A stretch of 64,000 bases of DNA from Amia ocellicauda (lineage: Eukaryota > Chordata > Actinopteri > Amiiformes > Amiidae), in the NCBI RefSeq assembly GCF_036373705.1, contig NC_089869.1, forward strand, positions 4,928,676 through 4,992,675. The letters are read 5' to 3'. Positions 13,258-26,430 of the stretch are shown here, one piece after another. Every line of letters starts with the position of its first letter. Positions within the stretch are counted from its first letter, which is position 1. Below the pieces are notes generated by a model that saw nothing but the letters and a program-made list of their open reading frames with translations, was not told where the DNA came from and did not search any database. Made by a program: the position numbers and the translations under genes.

Positions 13258-14087
13258 TCACACATCAGTGAAGTCTTCCTCTGTCCTGTTGTAGTGCAGT
13301 ATGTGCTCTTCCAGCCCGAAGTGATCTATAAGCTGTGTGAGGCTCAGCTTGCTCCCATCTGTGGACAGAGCTGACTGGAGCTCATACAGGACTGCCTGAC
13401 TGCAGCTTCTCCACTTGTTTACCAGACACTGGAGCTCATCCAGGTCATTCTGTGAAGAGAGGACACACTCGCATGCTGTAAACAACTCCACAAGGGGCAG
13501 TGTTAAGTGAAATCAATTCCTTATCATTTGTGTTTTCATCATTTAACACGCAACAGCTGTGGATGCTGTGCTAATGCATACAGCAGAACACAACATCGAG
13601 GGTGTTAAATATGCAAACATGGTGCTGTATTTGTATAATCCAAATGGTAGTGCAAAAAAGAACATCTTCCAAAGCTTTAACTTTGTTTCAGTTGAATGTG
13701 TGATTTTTAATGACATGGCAAACTGTAATGTTTTCATTTCCTGACCTTCTCCTGTAATTACCTTTGTTCTGTACATTTGAACCATCTTCAGTCTCCTCAG
13801 TGTTTCCTCCTTTTCTCTGACTTCTCTCTTCAGTCTGTCTCTCAGTAAGCTTTAAGAGAAGATTTGAATTGGCTACAGTTTGCAATCTAAATAGATGGTG
13901 AAATGAAAATGTGGCAACACTACACAGTTCTGCTCATATCAACTCATTCCGCTAGTGTGGGACTGGCTGGGGTTTAAAACGACATTATCTTCCTATTTTT
14001 TACCTGATTTGTTGGGGTGAGTCGAGGTGCTGAAGTATCCCGTGTGTCGAACACAGACTTCGATTTCAGAGCGTTTGGAGTCTCCAT
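13258..14087 (-). pseudogene. SFR1: SFR1 copy A, middle exon mostly deleted
   Basis: SFR1 partners SWI5 to stimulate RAD51 strand exchange in homologous recombination (family knowledge). Exon 1, 14087-14004, starts METPNALKSKSVFDTRD and ends in phase 0. Exon 3, 13449-13258, encodes 63 residues including KWRSCSQ and the C terminus HYNRTEEDFTDV, closely like human SFR1. Exon 2 survives only as its last 28 codons (13845-13762, LRDRLKREVREKEE to MYRTK). Compared with copy B, 461 bases are gone, including the acceptor and the first 109 codons; the break shows a CAG microhomology. A nearby AG could splice the remnant only out of frame. Exon 1 to exon 3 splicing would be in phase but would drop the coiled coil. 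Probably non-functional. Tail to tail with CFAP43, as in human. Confidence 0.8.
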
Positions 14088-14390
14088 ACTGACGCTGCAC
14101 GACGTTAGTACTTGAGTAAATCAGCAGGAAAGGGTGGCGGTATAATTATAATACACGTGCAATCGTGTAGTCTTGATCTGATTGTATCTGCCACTGTGCA
14201 TTAGTTGCTGATAACAATATCTTCATACAGCCCACTATAGAAATCATGCGAGTATCTCGTTATTTCTGCTTGAAAGAGAGAAGTACAGCTGTTCTCACCG
14301 AGAGCTAAAAGCCATTTGGTCCATTTGCCCAATATGAAAATAAAATAATATAATATTTATCATATGTAATTAGTTTAGTTATATAATATA
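14088..14390 (-). promoter_or_regulatory. 5' flank of SFR1-A (probable promoter)
   Basis: This is the only SFR1 5' flank in the window, because copy B is cut inside exon 1 and copy C runs off the end. It is AT-rich away from the gene and holds scattered CpGs near the ATG. I see no TATA box or clear factor site. It ends where a Tc1-like inverted repeat begins at 14391. Confidence 0.35.
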
Positions 14391-15410
14391 TACACTGCTC
14401 AAACAAAATTAAGGGAACACGTAATCATCACAGTATAACACCAAGTCAATTAAACTTGGTCAATTAAACAGGGATATCAATCTGTCCAGTTAGGAAGCCT
14501 AATCGATTGTGAATCAATGTCACCTTTTTTGGTGCAAATGAAAGTGACAACAGGTGCACAGGAGAGGCAACAGCAAGACAAACGCCAAAAAGGGAATGGT
14601 TTTGCAGGTGGTGGCCACAGACAATTACTCTCTCCTTATCCTTCCTGACTGATTCTTCTCTAGTTTTGCGTTTTGCTAGTGTCCTTGTCACTACTGGTAG
14701 CATGAGGCAGTACCTGCAGCCCATTCAGGTTGCACAGGTAGTGCAGCTCCTCCAGGATGGCACATCCATACATGCCGTTGCAAGAAGGTTTGCTGTGTCT
14801 CCCAGTACAGTCTCAAGAGCATGGAGGAGATACCAAGAGATGGGCCGTTACACGAGGAGAGCTGGACAGGGCCGTAGAAGGGCATCAACTCAACAGCAGG
14901 ACCGGTATCTGCTCCTTTGTGTGAGGAGGAACAGGAGGAGCACTGCCAGAGCCCTACAAAATGACCTCCAGCGGGCTACTGGTGTGCATGTTTCTGATCA
15001 AACTGTCAGAAACAGACTCCATGAGGATGGCATGAGGGCCCGACATCCTCTAGTGGAACCTGTGCTCACAGCCCAGCACCGTGCAGCTCGATTGGCATTC
15101 GCCAGAGAACACCAGAATTGGCAGGTCCGCCATTGGGGCCCCGTTCTCTACACAGATGAGAGCAGGTTCACACTGAGCACATGTGACAGACATGAAAGAG
15201 TCTGGAGAGGCCGTGAACATCATCCAGCATGACTGGTTTGGCGGTCAGTGATGGTCTGGGGAGGCATATCCTTGGAGGGTCTCACAGACCTCCACGTGCT
15301 AGCCAACAGTACCCTGACTGCTGTTAGGTACTGTGATGAAATCCTCAGACCCATCATCATACCTTACGCTGGTGCAGTGGGCCCTGGGTTCCATCTGGTG
15401 CAGGACAATA
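14391..15410 (+). mobile_element. Tc1-like element, 3'-truncated
   Basis: Starts with TACACTGCTCAAACAAAATT, a common vertebrate Tc1 terminus, directly after a TA. A transposase reading frame runs 14702-15232 ([15 protein letters not shown]) with a paired helix-turn-helix region and DESRFTLS carrying the first catalytic Asp. An in-frame stop follows at 15230, then VWGGISLEG in another frame, ending at the second Asp motif (LVQDN). The Glu region and right terminus are missing. This element begins the transposon cluster between copies A and B. Confidence 0.75.
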
Positions 15411-15464
15411 CCATACCGTTGACTTTTCCTTAATGACGGTATTGTGTGGAAAAATTAATTTATA

Positions 15465-16577
<1,113 letters not shown>

Positions 16578-16863
16578 AGAGCTCAAAAAAGGATGGATTG
16601 TCAAATCCAAGTCACCATACTCAACACCCAGTTGTGTGAGTGCGGAAGAAAGACGGAACTCTCTGGCTATGCATAGACTACCGGCTGCTAAACCAAAAAA
16701 CCGTGCCTGACCGACATCCACTGCCCCAGATCCAGGACCTGACTGGCACCCTGGGTGGGTATAACTGGTTCAGTATCCTGGACCAGGGTAAAGCCTATCA
16801 TCAAGGTTTCATGGCTGAAGGTTCCAGACACCTCACTGCATTCATCACTCCATGGGGGCTCTA
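16578..16863 (+). mobile_element. Ty3/gypsy-type reverse transcriptase fragment
   Basis: Codes for VRKKDGTLWLCIDYRLLNQK, then PDRHPLPQIQD and WFSILDQGKAYHQGF, the conserved N-terminal blocks of Ty3/gypsy reverse transcriptase. The YxDD active-site block is absent and there are no LTRs. A short dead insert between two Tc1-like elements. Confidence 0.7.
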
Positions 16864-16933
16864 AACGTTGTGGTTGAAAGATCAGGAAACATATAGGATG
16901 AATCTGTTTGCATGGAGAAATCAGTGAAATATA

Positions 16934-18127
16934 TACACTCACCTAAAGGATTATTAGGAACACCATACTAATACTGTGTTTGACCCCCTTTCGCCTTCAG
17001 AACTGCCTTAATTCTACGTGGCATTGATTCAACAAGGTGCTGAAAGCATTCTTTAGAAATGTTGGCCCATATTGATAGGATAGCATCTTGCAGTTGATGG
17101 AGATTTGTGGGATGCACATCCAGGGCACAAAGCTCCCGTTCCACCACATCCCAAAGATGCTCTATTGGGTTGAGATCTGGTGACTGTGGGGGCCAGTTTA
17201 GTACAGTGAACTCATTGTCATGTTCAAGAAACCAATTTGAAATGATTGGACCTTTGTGACATGGTGCATTATCCTGCTGGAAGTAGCCATCAGAGGATGG
17301 GTACATGGTGGTCATAAAGGGATGGACATGGTCAGAAACAATGCTCAGGTAGGCCGTGGCATTTAAACGATGCCCAATTGGCACTAAGGGGCCTAAAGTG
17401 TGCCAAGAAAACATCCCCCACACCATTACACCACCACCACCAGCCTGCACAGTGGTAACAAGGCATGATGGATCCATGTTCTCATTCTGCTTATGCCAAA
17501 TTCTGACTCTGACTCAGACCAGGCAACATTTTTCCAGTCTTCAACTGTCCAATTTTGGTGAGCTTGTGCAAATTGTAGCCTCTTTTTCCTATTTGTAGTG
17601 GAGATGAGTGGTACCCGGTGGGGTCTTCTGCTGTTGTAGCCCATCCGCCTCAAGGTTGTACGTGTTGTGGCTTCACAAATGCTTTGCTGCATACCTCGGT
17701 TGTAAAGAGTGGTTATTTCAGTCAAAGTTGCTGTTCTATCAGCTTGAATCAGTCGGCCCATTCTCCTCTGACCTCTAGCATCAACAAGGCATTTTCGCCC
17801 ACAGGACTGCCGCATACTGGATGTTTTTCCCTTTTCACACCATTCTTTGTAAACCCTAGAAATGGTTGTGCGTGAAAATCCCAGTAACTGAGCAGATTGT
17901 GAAATACTCAGACCAGCCCGTCTGGCACCAACAACCATGCCACGCTCAAAATTGCTTAAATCACCTTTCTTTCCCATTCAGACATTCAGTTTGTAGTTCA
18001 GGAGATTGTCTTGACCAGGACCACACCCCTAAATGCATTGAAGCAACTGCCATGTGATTGGTTGGTTAGATAATTGCATTAATGAGAAATTGAACAGGTG
18101 TTCCTAATAATCCTTTAGGGGAGTGTA
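16934..18127 (-). mobile_element. Tc1-like DD36E-type element, inactivated copy
   Basis: Has both termini: TACACTCACCTAAAGG at the left and the complement, one base changed, at the right, next to TA. The minus-strand transposase is split into frames 17977-17426 and 17477-16968. Compared with the intact relative at 46810-48034, a deletion near 17510 removes the first catalytic Asp motif (WSDES becomes WSESE) and the RIWRKQ block. It lies just upstream of the first CFAP43-B WD40 exon, as the intact relative does in copy C. Confidence 0.8.
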
Positions 18128-19605
18128 TATGTATTCATTAATTTGATATTATTGTATAATACAAATCTTTTTTTATGAAAATCACAGCTGAGACGTTTTT
18201 TGTTGAATCTGCTTGATTCTGAGTCTGGTGTCTTACCTTGTTGTTCTGTACTGTCGGTCTCTGAATGTAGGCGACCAGCCCGGCATGCTGCCCAACTGCA
18301 GAGTGTGTGTCTGTGGGGACCGCCTCTGGACACATCTACTTCATAGACCTGACCCAGAAGGAGCTGCCGTGCCCGGTTCACAGGGTTCACCTCTACAGAG
18401 TGCCTGTGGAGCATCTCCAGTGAGTCTTACCTCCCTCTTGGCTGTGGGTCCCACACGCCTTCTGGGAATGCTTGTTAACCTCTTTGTTCTCTCGGCTATA
18501 TCGCTCATCCTGCTTTGTGTGCTGTCTCAGAGTTCTCTGTTCCCATTACACTGTCCAGAGCTCTTATTCAGACAATGCTACTGTGTGTAATCTCATCCAT
18601 TTGAAGTAAAAGTTGCAAATAAATATATATGTATTTGAACATATGTATTTATATGTATATGCATTCAAATCTTACAGAAAAAGCCTCATATTGTACTTTA
18701 TTGTGTATGTCCCCTAGATAATACAATACAACAAAACAAAACAAAACATTTTGTAGGATTAGTACCTTTAGTACCTTTTTTTTTTAGGTATGACCAAGGA
18801 GGAAGTTTCCTCATCAGCGAAGCTTCAGACTCGCATGTGTTTGTTCTGGACGCCAGACCATCCAAAATGTTTGAGGTTATTAGATACACAGGTATGTTTA
18901 TGTACTAATTGAATTCCCAAAGGTGACCGCAAGAATACAAAAGGAGTTGGACTGTTTGAGTAAAAAGATATCCCCTTATTAGATAGTCAACATTTTCCTT
19001 ACAACGTATTATCACATATTATATCATATTTTACAACCTTTGCTTATGTCATGAAGCAGAGATGATGTATTGCACAATATGAAATAACACGGCAACCTTT
19101 TATTTCTTCAGAGGCTGCAGGTTCTGTTGTGGATCTATCTTCTCTTTACAACAAGGATAGCAAACAGGTGAACGTGCTGGTGCTGTCTGCAGGGAACAAA
19201 GAAAACTGTGTGAAAGAAGGGAGCTGCCTGGAGATATTCATGCTGCAGGCCCAGCTATTGAAAGGTACAGGGGATATATCTCACTGACACAATACAGCTC
19301 AGATTTCAAATGCTCTTCCTATAAAGAAAGTTTTTATCTGCTGCTTTATAACTGCATTTCTTACTATTAAATCCAGTAATAAAGATACAGACTGAAATTG
19401 GTCTCATCAGTGCAGAATGCTTATTATCATGCTGGTATCACATGGATACGTTCACATTTACCTTGGATGGATCGGTTTTGCATTCATGGAGCTGCAATGA
19501 AACACGAACCTTGAAAATTGAGTTCTAAAATTTTTGACTGGTAGAGTATACAAAGACAACAGATAAATTACATATGGGTAACACAGTGTGTCTTCAGTTG
19601 CTATT

Positions 19606-21866
19606 GTACCTCAATGCCAGGAGTATAAGGAACAAGGAAGCCACAGTGCTGGTGTGTGACTATGACATTGTAGGAGTAACACATGGCTTACAGAAAATGA
19701 TGGTGATGAATACAAGTTGAAAGGATACACACAGTTTAGGAGAGACAGGCATAATCAAAGAGGTGATGGGGTAGCATTATATATCAGAAATGACATTGAG
19801 GCAGAAGAACTCAAATTAGATCCTACTAACGAAACAGAATTATTGTCGGTTAAACTTTTGAATAAAAGACCTGGAGGATTAGTGGTAGGAGTGTGTTACA
19901 GAGCACCCAATTCAGATATTCAGATAGATGTTGCATTGTACAATGTAATCAGAACTGCATATAGCAATGATGTGGCTGTTATAATTGGGGATTTCAATTT
20001 CTCAAACATAGACTGGGAATGAAAGTGTTGTATAGCGCATACAAAAGGGATGGAGACAAAACAAAATACAAAGAATATATAGAACTACAAAGAGATCTTA
20101 AATGAGGGATCAGGAAAGCAAAGAGTGAAATAGAAAGAAACATAGCTCTTGGAGCTAAAATCTCTTTTCAATACTATAGCAGCAAGAGGTCAATAAAGGA
20201 GGAAGTGAAATGGGTAAAGGATAAAAAACAAACAAGATGTTGCAGATGTTCTAAATGAGTATTTCACAGAGGTGTTTTCAAAAGAAAACACAAATAACAT
20301 GCCACAGGCTAACAACCAGTCCAGTCAAACTCTAAGAGAGATCAGGATAAATGAGGAGGGAGGTACTAAAGGGACTAGCAGAATTAAAAGCAAACAAATC
20401 ACCTGGGCCAGATGGTATATTTACAACAGTACTTAAAGAAATGAGGGACATTATTTATAGACCATTAACTGAAATATTCCAAATGACACTTAGAACAGGG
20501 GATGTGCCAACTGACTGGAAAACTGATAATGACATACCTATCTACAAGAAAGGGGACAAAACTGATTCAGGAAATTACAGACCAGTCAGTCTCACCTGCA
20601 TTACTTGTAAAATGTTGGAAAAAATGATTAGACAGAAAATAGAGGAGCATCTTAATGAAAACCATATTCTTGGAGATAGTCAGCATGGGTTTAGATGAGG
20701 CAGATCATGTCTTACTAATTTATTAAAATTTCTTGAACATGCAACTGCAGCTGTAGTTCACATGAAAGGATATGATTTGATACACTTCATATGGTTTCTG
20801 CACCAAAGATTGATCCTAATGTAAGTAGATGAATTATGAACTGGTTGATGTATAGGAAGCAGAGGGTGTTGATTAGAGGAGTTGCTTCTAACTGGAGTGA
20901 GGTTCTTCGTGGAGTTCCACAGGGATCAGTATTAGGGCCTTTGTTTTTTCTAATCTATATTAATGATCTGGACTCTGGGATAGTTAGCAAACTTGTCAAA
21001 TTTGCAGATGATACTAAAATAGGTGGCTCAGCAGATACAATCCCGGCAGCACAGGTTATTCAAAGGGACCTAGATAATATTCAGGTGTGGGCCGACACCT
21101 GGTAGATGAAATTCAATGTGGACAAGTGTGGACAAGGTATTACATGTGGGTAATAAAAATGTCCACCATAATTACACTATGGGGAGGAATAGAACTAGAA
21201 GAAGTAACGCATGAGAGAGACCTAGTAGTCTATGTGGACTCACTTTCCCCATCCCAACAATGTGGGGAAGCAATAAAAAAGGCAAACAAAATGCTAGGGT
21301 ATATTGTCAATTTAAAACAAGGGAAGTAATGTTAAGTACAATGTACTAGTTAGACCTCATCTGGAATACTGTGTACAGTTCTGGGCTCCACACTTCAAGA
21401 AAGATATTGCTGCTCTAGAGGCAGTTCAGAGGAGAGCAACCAAACTAATTCCAGGTTTGAAGGGAATGTCCTTCTTGGAGAGGCCGAGAGAACTTAACCT
21501 TTTCACCCTGGAACAGCGAAGAATACATGGGAACTTGATTCAAGTCTTCTAAATCAAGAAGGGCATGGACCACATCAACCCAGTGGAGCTTTTCCAGATT
21601 AGCAGGGATACACGGACCTGGGGACACAAATGGAAATTGGGCTTCAAGGCATTCAAGACAGGAAACAGGAGACATGTCTTCACACAGAGAGTTGTTACAA
21701 TCTGGAACAAACTCCCCATTGATGTGGTTTAAGCTGACAAATTGGGAACATTTAAAAACAGACTGGATAGGATCATTGTATCACTTAGTTATTAATGGAC
21801 ACCAAACGAGCATAATGGGTTGAATTGTCTCATCTCATTTGTAAACTTTCCTATGTTCTTATGATA
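19606..21866 (+). mobile_element. CR1/L2-like non-LTR retrotransposon, decayed
   Basis: Begins inside the apurinic endonuclease domain: LYLNARSIRNKEATV, then GVALYIRNDI (ORF 19717-20022) and VIIGDFNFSNIDWE. Reverse transcriptase follows in several frames: SPGPDGI and GNYRPVSLTC (20351-20698), GVPQGSVLGPLFFLIYINDL and KFADDTKIGG (20836-21105), then the C-terminal [12 protein letters not shown] region. The end is TTCCTATGTTCTTATG. Stops and frameshifts make it inactive, and the 5' part is missing. Copy C has the same intronic flank without the LINE (near 54890), so it inserted into copy B or its ancestor only. Confidence 0.75.
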
Positions 21867-22776
21867 ATAACAGGTCTTTTCAGATGTATTAGTAGGCTTC
21901 TCAGTCATTTAAAGGGTGACGTGGAGTTTCCTGCGCTGTGCTGTAACTTTCCTGCCCTTGTGTGTGTGTAAACAGGAGAAAGTCCTCCAGCTGCAGAGCC
22001 ATTCCAGCCGGTTGAGTGGGCCTGTGGCGCTGGCCTTCTCCCTGGACAGCCAGACCCTCCTCACCACCGGCCTCCGGGACGGGGCTTTGGTGTGTGTGCA
22101 GTTCCGGTAGGTAGGTAATGTTGTATATTTTATATATTTTCATTGAAAAGGAGGACAAATAAAAACGTGCTATATAAAAGTGTGATTTGAAGACAGATGT
22201 AGGAAAGTTTTATCTTTCATATGTATCTATCTGTTTCATTCAGGTTTAAGACGGGTGCGATGACTAAAGCAAGTATAGCCAGTGATTATGGGCAGAGTGT
22301 GGAAGGGCTGCTGGGGACTTCAGTGCTCACAGAGACCGCTGCGCTTCGAGAGCTGCCGGAGTGGGCCGCTCCTTCCCAGACTCCCCCTGGATCAGCTCTG
22401 TGGGAGCAGCAGGAAGAGGAGGATGTAGAAATTGTGTTCTTTGCCTGTAGGTGCCTGTAAGATGACCAATCTTAGAATAAGAGCTCTCATTCCCTACAGA
22501 CATTGTACACAATGGAGTATCCTGCTTCCTCATGTATCAAGTTCTGATCCTTAAGAGTGTGACAGAAGTCACAATTTTCAAGTAAAATACAGCCACTTGT
22601 TAAGGCAGTCTTTGTTGTGGCTAAATTTCCATCTTAAATAGCCCAACCTCTAGTAGAAAATCCAAGATGAGCAGTTTGGCCTGCCTAGTCATGGAAGGAG
22701 AGACCTTGACGACTCCCTGAAAAAGGCGTCCCAGTAAACTCAATTCCTTGGACTTTCTAAAAAAACTCTAGGCAAA

Positions 22777-22945
22777 GAACGGACTGTAATCCCAAAGAGT
22801 GCCACTACTGCCACTACAAAGTATTATACCCAGCACTGTGTAGGGCCCCGGAATAAGCAGTCTGTGCAGCCCTTACAGGTGTATTGCATTGAGGAGTCCA
22901 GCTGTTATATCAGTCCACCTTGATTGTGCCTCTGTCATGGCCTAG
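22777..22945. repeat. Segment shared with the DIRS boundary in copy C
   Basis: About 165 bases beginning GACTGTAATCCCAAAG and ending TCTGTCATGGCCT are nearly identical at 57190-57354. In B the segment lies directly before a CFAP43 exon; in C it lies directly after a DIRS fragment. It is either original intron retained in both copies or the end of a DIRS-type element; I cannot decide. Confidence 0.45.
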
Positions 22946-23178
22946 GCTTGTGACCAGAGACGCAGTGTGGAGCTGTCTGATCAGGACGAGAGCTGCTCCA
23001 GCCTGCCCCCGGCCACACCTGCAAATGGCACCTGGCTTGAACAGAGGCTGGAGGAGGTGAGCACCTCTTTAGTCCCTTTACACTTCTTTGTGCTTCTTGT
23101 GTAATCTTTTAGAGGTCTCGAATAATAAAATAAACATAGACTAAATCTTACTGTAATTTTAAATCCTACTAATGATAG

Positions 23179-23500
23179 ACACTCCGTTAAGACCATTGCA
23201 TATAACAGTCTTTCCTTAGACTGGTCTTAGACTGGTCTTACTTAGTCAATCACGCAATTAATTCTGAGAACTTTAAGACAGTTGAAGAAAAAAGAAAATA
23301 TGGCGGACGCTTCTCTAAGACAGCGATGATTCCAGTTAACTGAAAATCTATGCTAGTTATTGAAATATAATGCAGAGAAATATATACTTTTGGTGACATT
23401 TTCTGAAACTTGCACTAACGCACTCAAAATGAAAATAAAATGAAAAATGTTAACAAGATCAGTCTAAGGAAATTTTATGCAACGGTCTTAACTGAGCGTC
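23179..23500. mobile_element. MITE with roughly 40-base inverted repeats
   Basis: Left arm holds GTTAAGACCATTGCATA and TTCCTTAGACTG; the right arm holds their complements with a few mismatches. No coding content. The arms suggest a cut-and-paste DNA transposon derivative, perhaps Harbinger or ISL2EU type. Lies in the CFAP43-B intron. Confidence 0.5.
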
Positions 23501-23566
23501 TATGTTTATGCAACCGGCCCTAGCACTATGTTTGCTTTGTGTTATATAAAGCTACAGCTGTTCATT

Positions 23567-24470
23567 ATACACGATCAGCCATAACATTATGACCACTGAC
23601 AGGTGAAGTGAATAACACTGATAATCTCATTATCATGGCACCTGTCAGTGGGTGGGATATATTAGGCAGCAAGTGAATATTTTTTCCTCAAAGTTGATGT
23701 GTTAGAAGCAGGAAAAATAGGCAAGTGTAAGGATCTGAGCGACTTTGACAAGGGCCAAATTGTGATGGCTAGACGACTGGGTCAGAGCATCTCCAAAACT
23801 GCAGCTCTTATGGGGTGTTCCTGGTCTGCAGTGGTCAGTACCTATCAAAAGTGGTCCAAGGAAGGAAAAGCGGTGAACCGGCAACAGGGTCATGGGCGGC
23901 CAAGGCTCATTGATGCACGTGGGGAGCGAAGGCTGGCCCGTGTGGTCCGATCCAACAGACGAGCTACTGTAGCTCAAATTGCTGAAAAAGTGAATGCTGG
24001 TTCTGATAGAAAGGTGTCAGAACACACAGTGCATCGCAGTTTGTTGCGTATGGGGCTGTGTAGCTGCAGACCAGTCAGGGTGCCCATGCTGACCCCTGTC
24101 CACTGCCGAAAGTGCCTACAATGGGCACGTGAGCATCAGAACTGGACCACGGAGCAATGGAAGAAGGTGACCTGGTCTGATGAATCACGAGTTCAAGGTG
24201 TTGACTTGGCCTCCAAATTCCCCAGATCTCAATCCAATCGAGCATCTGTGGGATGTGCTGGACAAACAAGTCCGATCCATGGAGGCCCCACCTCGCAACT
24301 TACAGGACTTAAAGGATCTGCTGCTAACGTCTTGGTGCCAGATACCACAGCACACCTTCAGAGGTCTAGTGGAGTCCATGCCTCGACAGGTCAGGGCTGT
24401 TTTGGCAGCAAAAGGGGGACCTACACAATATTAGGCAGGTGGTCATAATGTTATGGCTGATTGGTGTATA
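23567..24470 (+). mobile_element. Tc1-like element, internally deleted
   Basis: Left end carries GATCAGCCATAACATTATGA and the right end its near complement (CATAATGTTATGGCTGATT). The transposase from 23699 has the helix-turn-helix region ([20 protein letters not shown]) and WSDES with the first Asp. It then jumps to [20 protein letters not shown] with the final Glu in another frame (24180-24434). The second catalytic Asp and about 100 residues are deleted. Non-autonomous. Confidence 0.75.
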
Positions 24471-24879
24471 GTATAATAAATAAAGATGTATTTAAACATC
24501 ATAGAGCAACCAACTAACATCCACAATGCCAACTATTAGGAGTAGACTAAATCTCGTGTTATTTGTTACTTTGGATGTTAGTTTAAATTTAGATACAACA
24601 AAAATCTTTAATTATTCAGTTATATTTATTTTTAATAATGAAATAGTGTATTTATTATATGTTTTTCTGTTATTTAAACGTATGTAACACCCTGTAAAAT
24701 GTGCTTTTGTTGACAACTATCTGTTGTATTGCTTCTGTGTACATATGTATGCTGTCTGAGATGTAAACCCACCCTCCTGGGCATGTACAGTGTCCGTTTT
24801 TTTTTTTTTTAAGAACTAAACAAATTAACCGCTCTTTAACCGTTGGACTGGCAACGCCTTTAACGTCTATTTTGCCTCC

Positions 24880-25209
24880 TCCCCCAATTTTTGGATCTGA
24901 CCAATCACGTCTTGTAGATTGTTTTCTTGTGTATATCGTCCAATCAATATTCGGGTCCCCTACGCCCCAACAACCGTTGCCAACGGGTATCTAATAAAAC
25001 GTGATGCCCCAAACAATCGGGGGTCAGTTCGGAGTGTAGTTGGTATTGAGACGTCGATCAGTTTGTTGTAGTGCATTGCGTACGGAGACTAACGAGTTTA
25101 TCTTTGTTAACATCGGTCCCAATTTCTGTTATTGTTTTTCATTCGTCGCGTAAATTGTATTAGTGTGAGCCAAAATCGTCGAGAGGAAGGAAGGACCGAC
25201 ATGGCGAAG
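24880..25209 (+). promoter_or_regulatory. CpG-rich promoter-like segment with candidate first exon
   Basis: Within AT-rich intron this stretch is CpG-rich (TTCGTCGCGTAA, AATCGTCGAG, CGTACGGAG) and has two CCAAT boxes near 24899 and 24940. A purine-rich leader precedes ATG in good Kozak context (CCGACATGG) at 25201. ATGGCGAAG (25201-25209) is followed by GTACGA, a fair splice donor in phase 0. The next CFAP43-B exon acceptor at 26430 is also phase 0, giving MAK joined to AVNEEKKQ. CpG density continues to about 25310. This could instead be a captured first exon of an unrelated gene or a chance CpG island. Copy C lacks the segment. Confidence 0.4.
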
Positions 25210-25784
25210 GTACGATCCATCATCAGGCCTGCTGCCGCTGACCGGCCCGAGTCCGGACGAGCGGCTGACAATAACTCGGACCCGCTGGCTGTGTCGTGAG
25301 GAGGTGGCGTGAGTTTGTGGTTGGGGCGGGCTTATATATTTAGTTACGTTTGTCAGCTGGCGGGACTGTGTTTTTTTAATTACTTCAATTATGTTTTCGT
25401 CTGATTGAATAAGTCCTCACTGAACTGTGTTAACCGAGGTGACGAGGTTTTTTTTTCTGCAGTGCAATTCGATTAAGCCCTCAGCAGCGAGGCCAAAGAG
25501 GACAGTTTGGACTGTTTTTTTTTTTCGTTTTTTCCCCATTAATATTATTATTTCGAGATCTCCACCATTTTTTTTTAAAGTGCACTAACTATAAAAACAA
25601 GGGATTCAACCTATAGGGCCAGTTGGCCATTTATTTACTTTTCATGACTTTTCATGACAGTTTTATTTTCTTGATTCTTTACATTTACCAAATTGACTAC
25701 TTGATTGCATGGTATTTCTCTCCTCACATGCTTAAATAAATCACCATGATTGTTGTTTTTTTTAAACTAAATTTGTGTGTGTTG

Positions 25785-25785
25785 C

Positions 25786-25837
<52 letters not shown>

Positions 25838-25838
25838 G
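25785..25838. repeat. (TTA)n microsatellite
   Basis: About 18 uninterrupted TTA/ATT units in the intron upstream of the CFAP43-B coiled-coil exons. Confidence 0.9.
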
Positions 25839-26430
25839 CTAGGGTGGGGTAAAAGTTAAATGCACTACAGGCCTTAATGCAATAAGCAAAATATTCTGTC
25901 TTTAAATGTATTTAATTTAATCCTATTGAATGTGTGGAACATAACGTTTCATCCCTTAATATCTAAAACTAATAATCTCAAGTTTTAGTACATGCTTGAA
26001 GATCTGGGGGATTAAACAATGTATTTACAAATGTATAGACCATTATTTTGTAACAGTAGTTCCTTTATTGTGTGGCCAACATGTGAAGCTACACTGATTT
26101 ATCTAGCATGCCACTTTAGTATTTGACATGAAGGTGTTTTTCTGATGAATTTGGCCAAGAAAGCAAATGTCTACAGGGGCATTATGGTTGCAACATCACT
26201 CCAAATCATGAGCAGATTTTTTTTTGTTAAACTGCTGTAGGAGGAGACTAGAAAAATACAGCCATGTAACTTGTAGTTTCCTCAGGATTATGAAACTCTT
26301 TCAGGGCATATGATCAATGCAAAAATGATTGAATTTCTGGAACTCCTCACTCCTCCTGGTGTCTGAACTCCTCACCCTTGCTGATCACTACTCTGCTCAA
26401 ATGTTTGATATGTTTTTAACATTTGTACAG

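Larger units (their letters stand above)
18271..23056 (+). pseudogene. CFAP43: CFAP43 copy B, WD40-half exons with two exons missing
   Basis: Exons: 18271-18419 ([20 protein letters not shown]), 18788-18891, 19112-19264, 21976-22106 ([15 protein letters not shown]), 22244 to about 22424 or later, and 22946 or 22958-23056 (ending WLEQRLEE). Blocks such as [13 protein letters not shown] and [15 protein letters not shown] are WD40-like blades. Two exons seen in copy C (51515-51675, 51777-51935) have no counterpart. Joining 19264 (phase 1) to 21976 (phase 0) breaks the frame, so a full-length product from copy B is not expected. The donor of exon 22244 is uncertain; GTAGAA at 22425 keeps phase 0. 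A CR1-like LINE sits in the same gap. Confidence 0.7.

Noticed and set aside
24895..24985. RFX X-box (ciliary gene promoter motif) near the CpG-rich segment
   Set aside because: GTTGCC and GGCAAC half-sites occur but not in the X-box arrangement, so no call was made.
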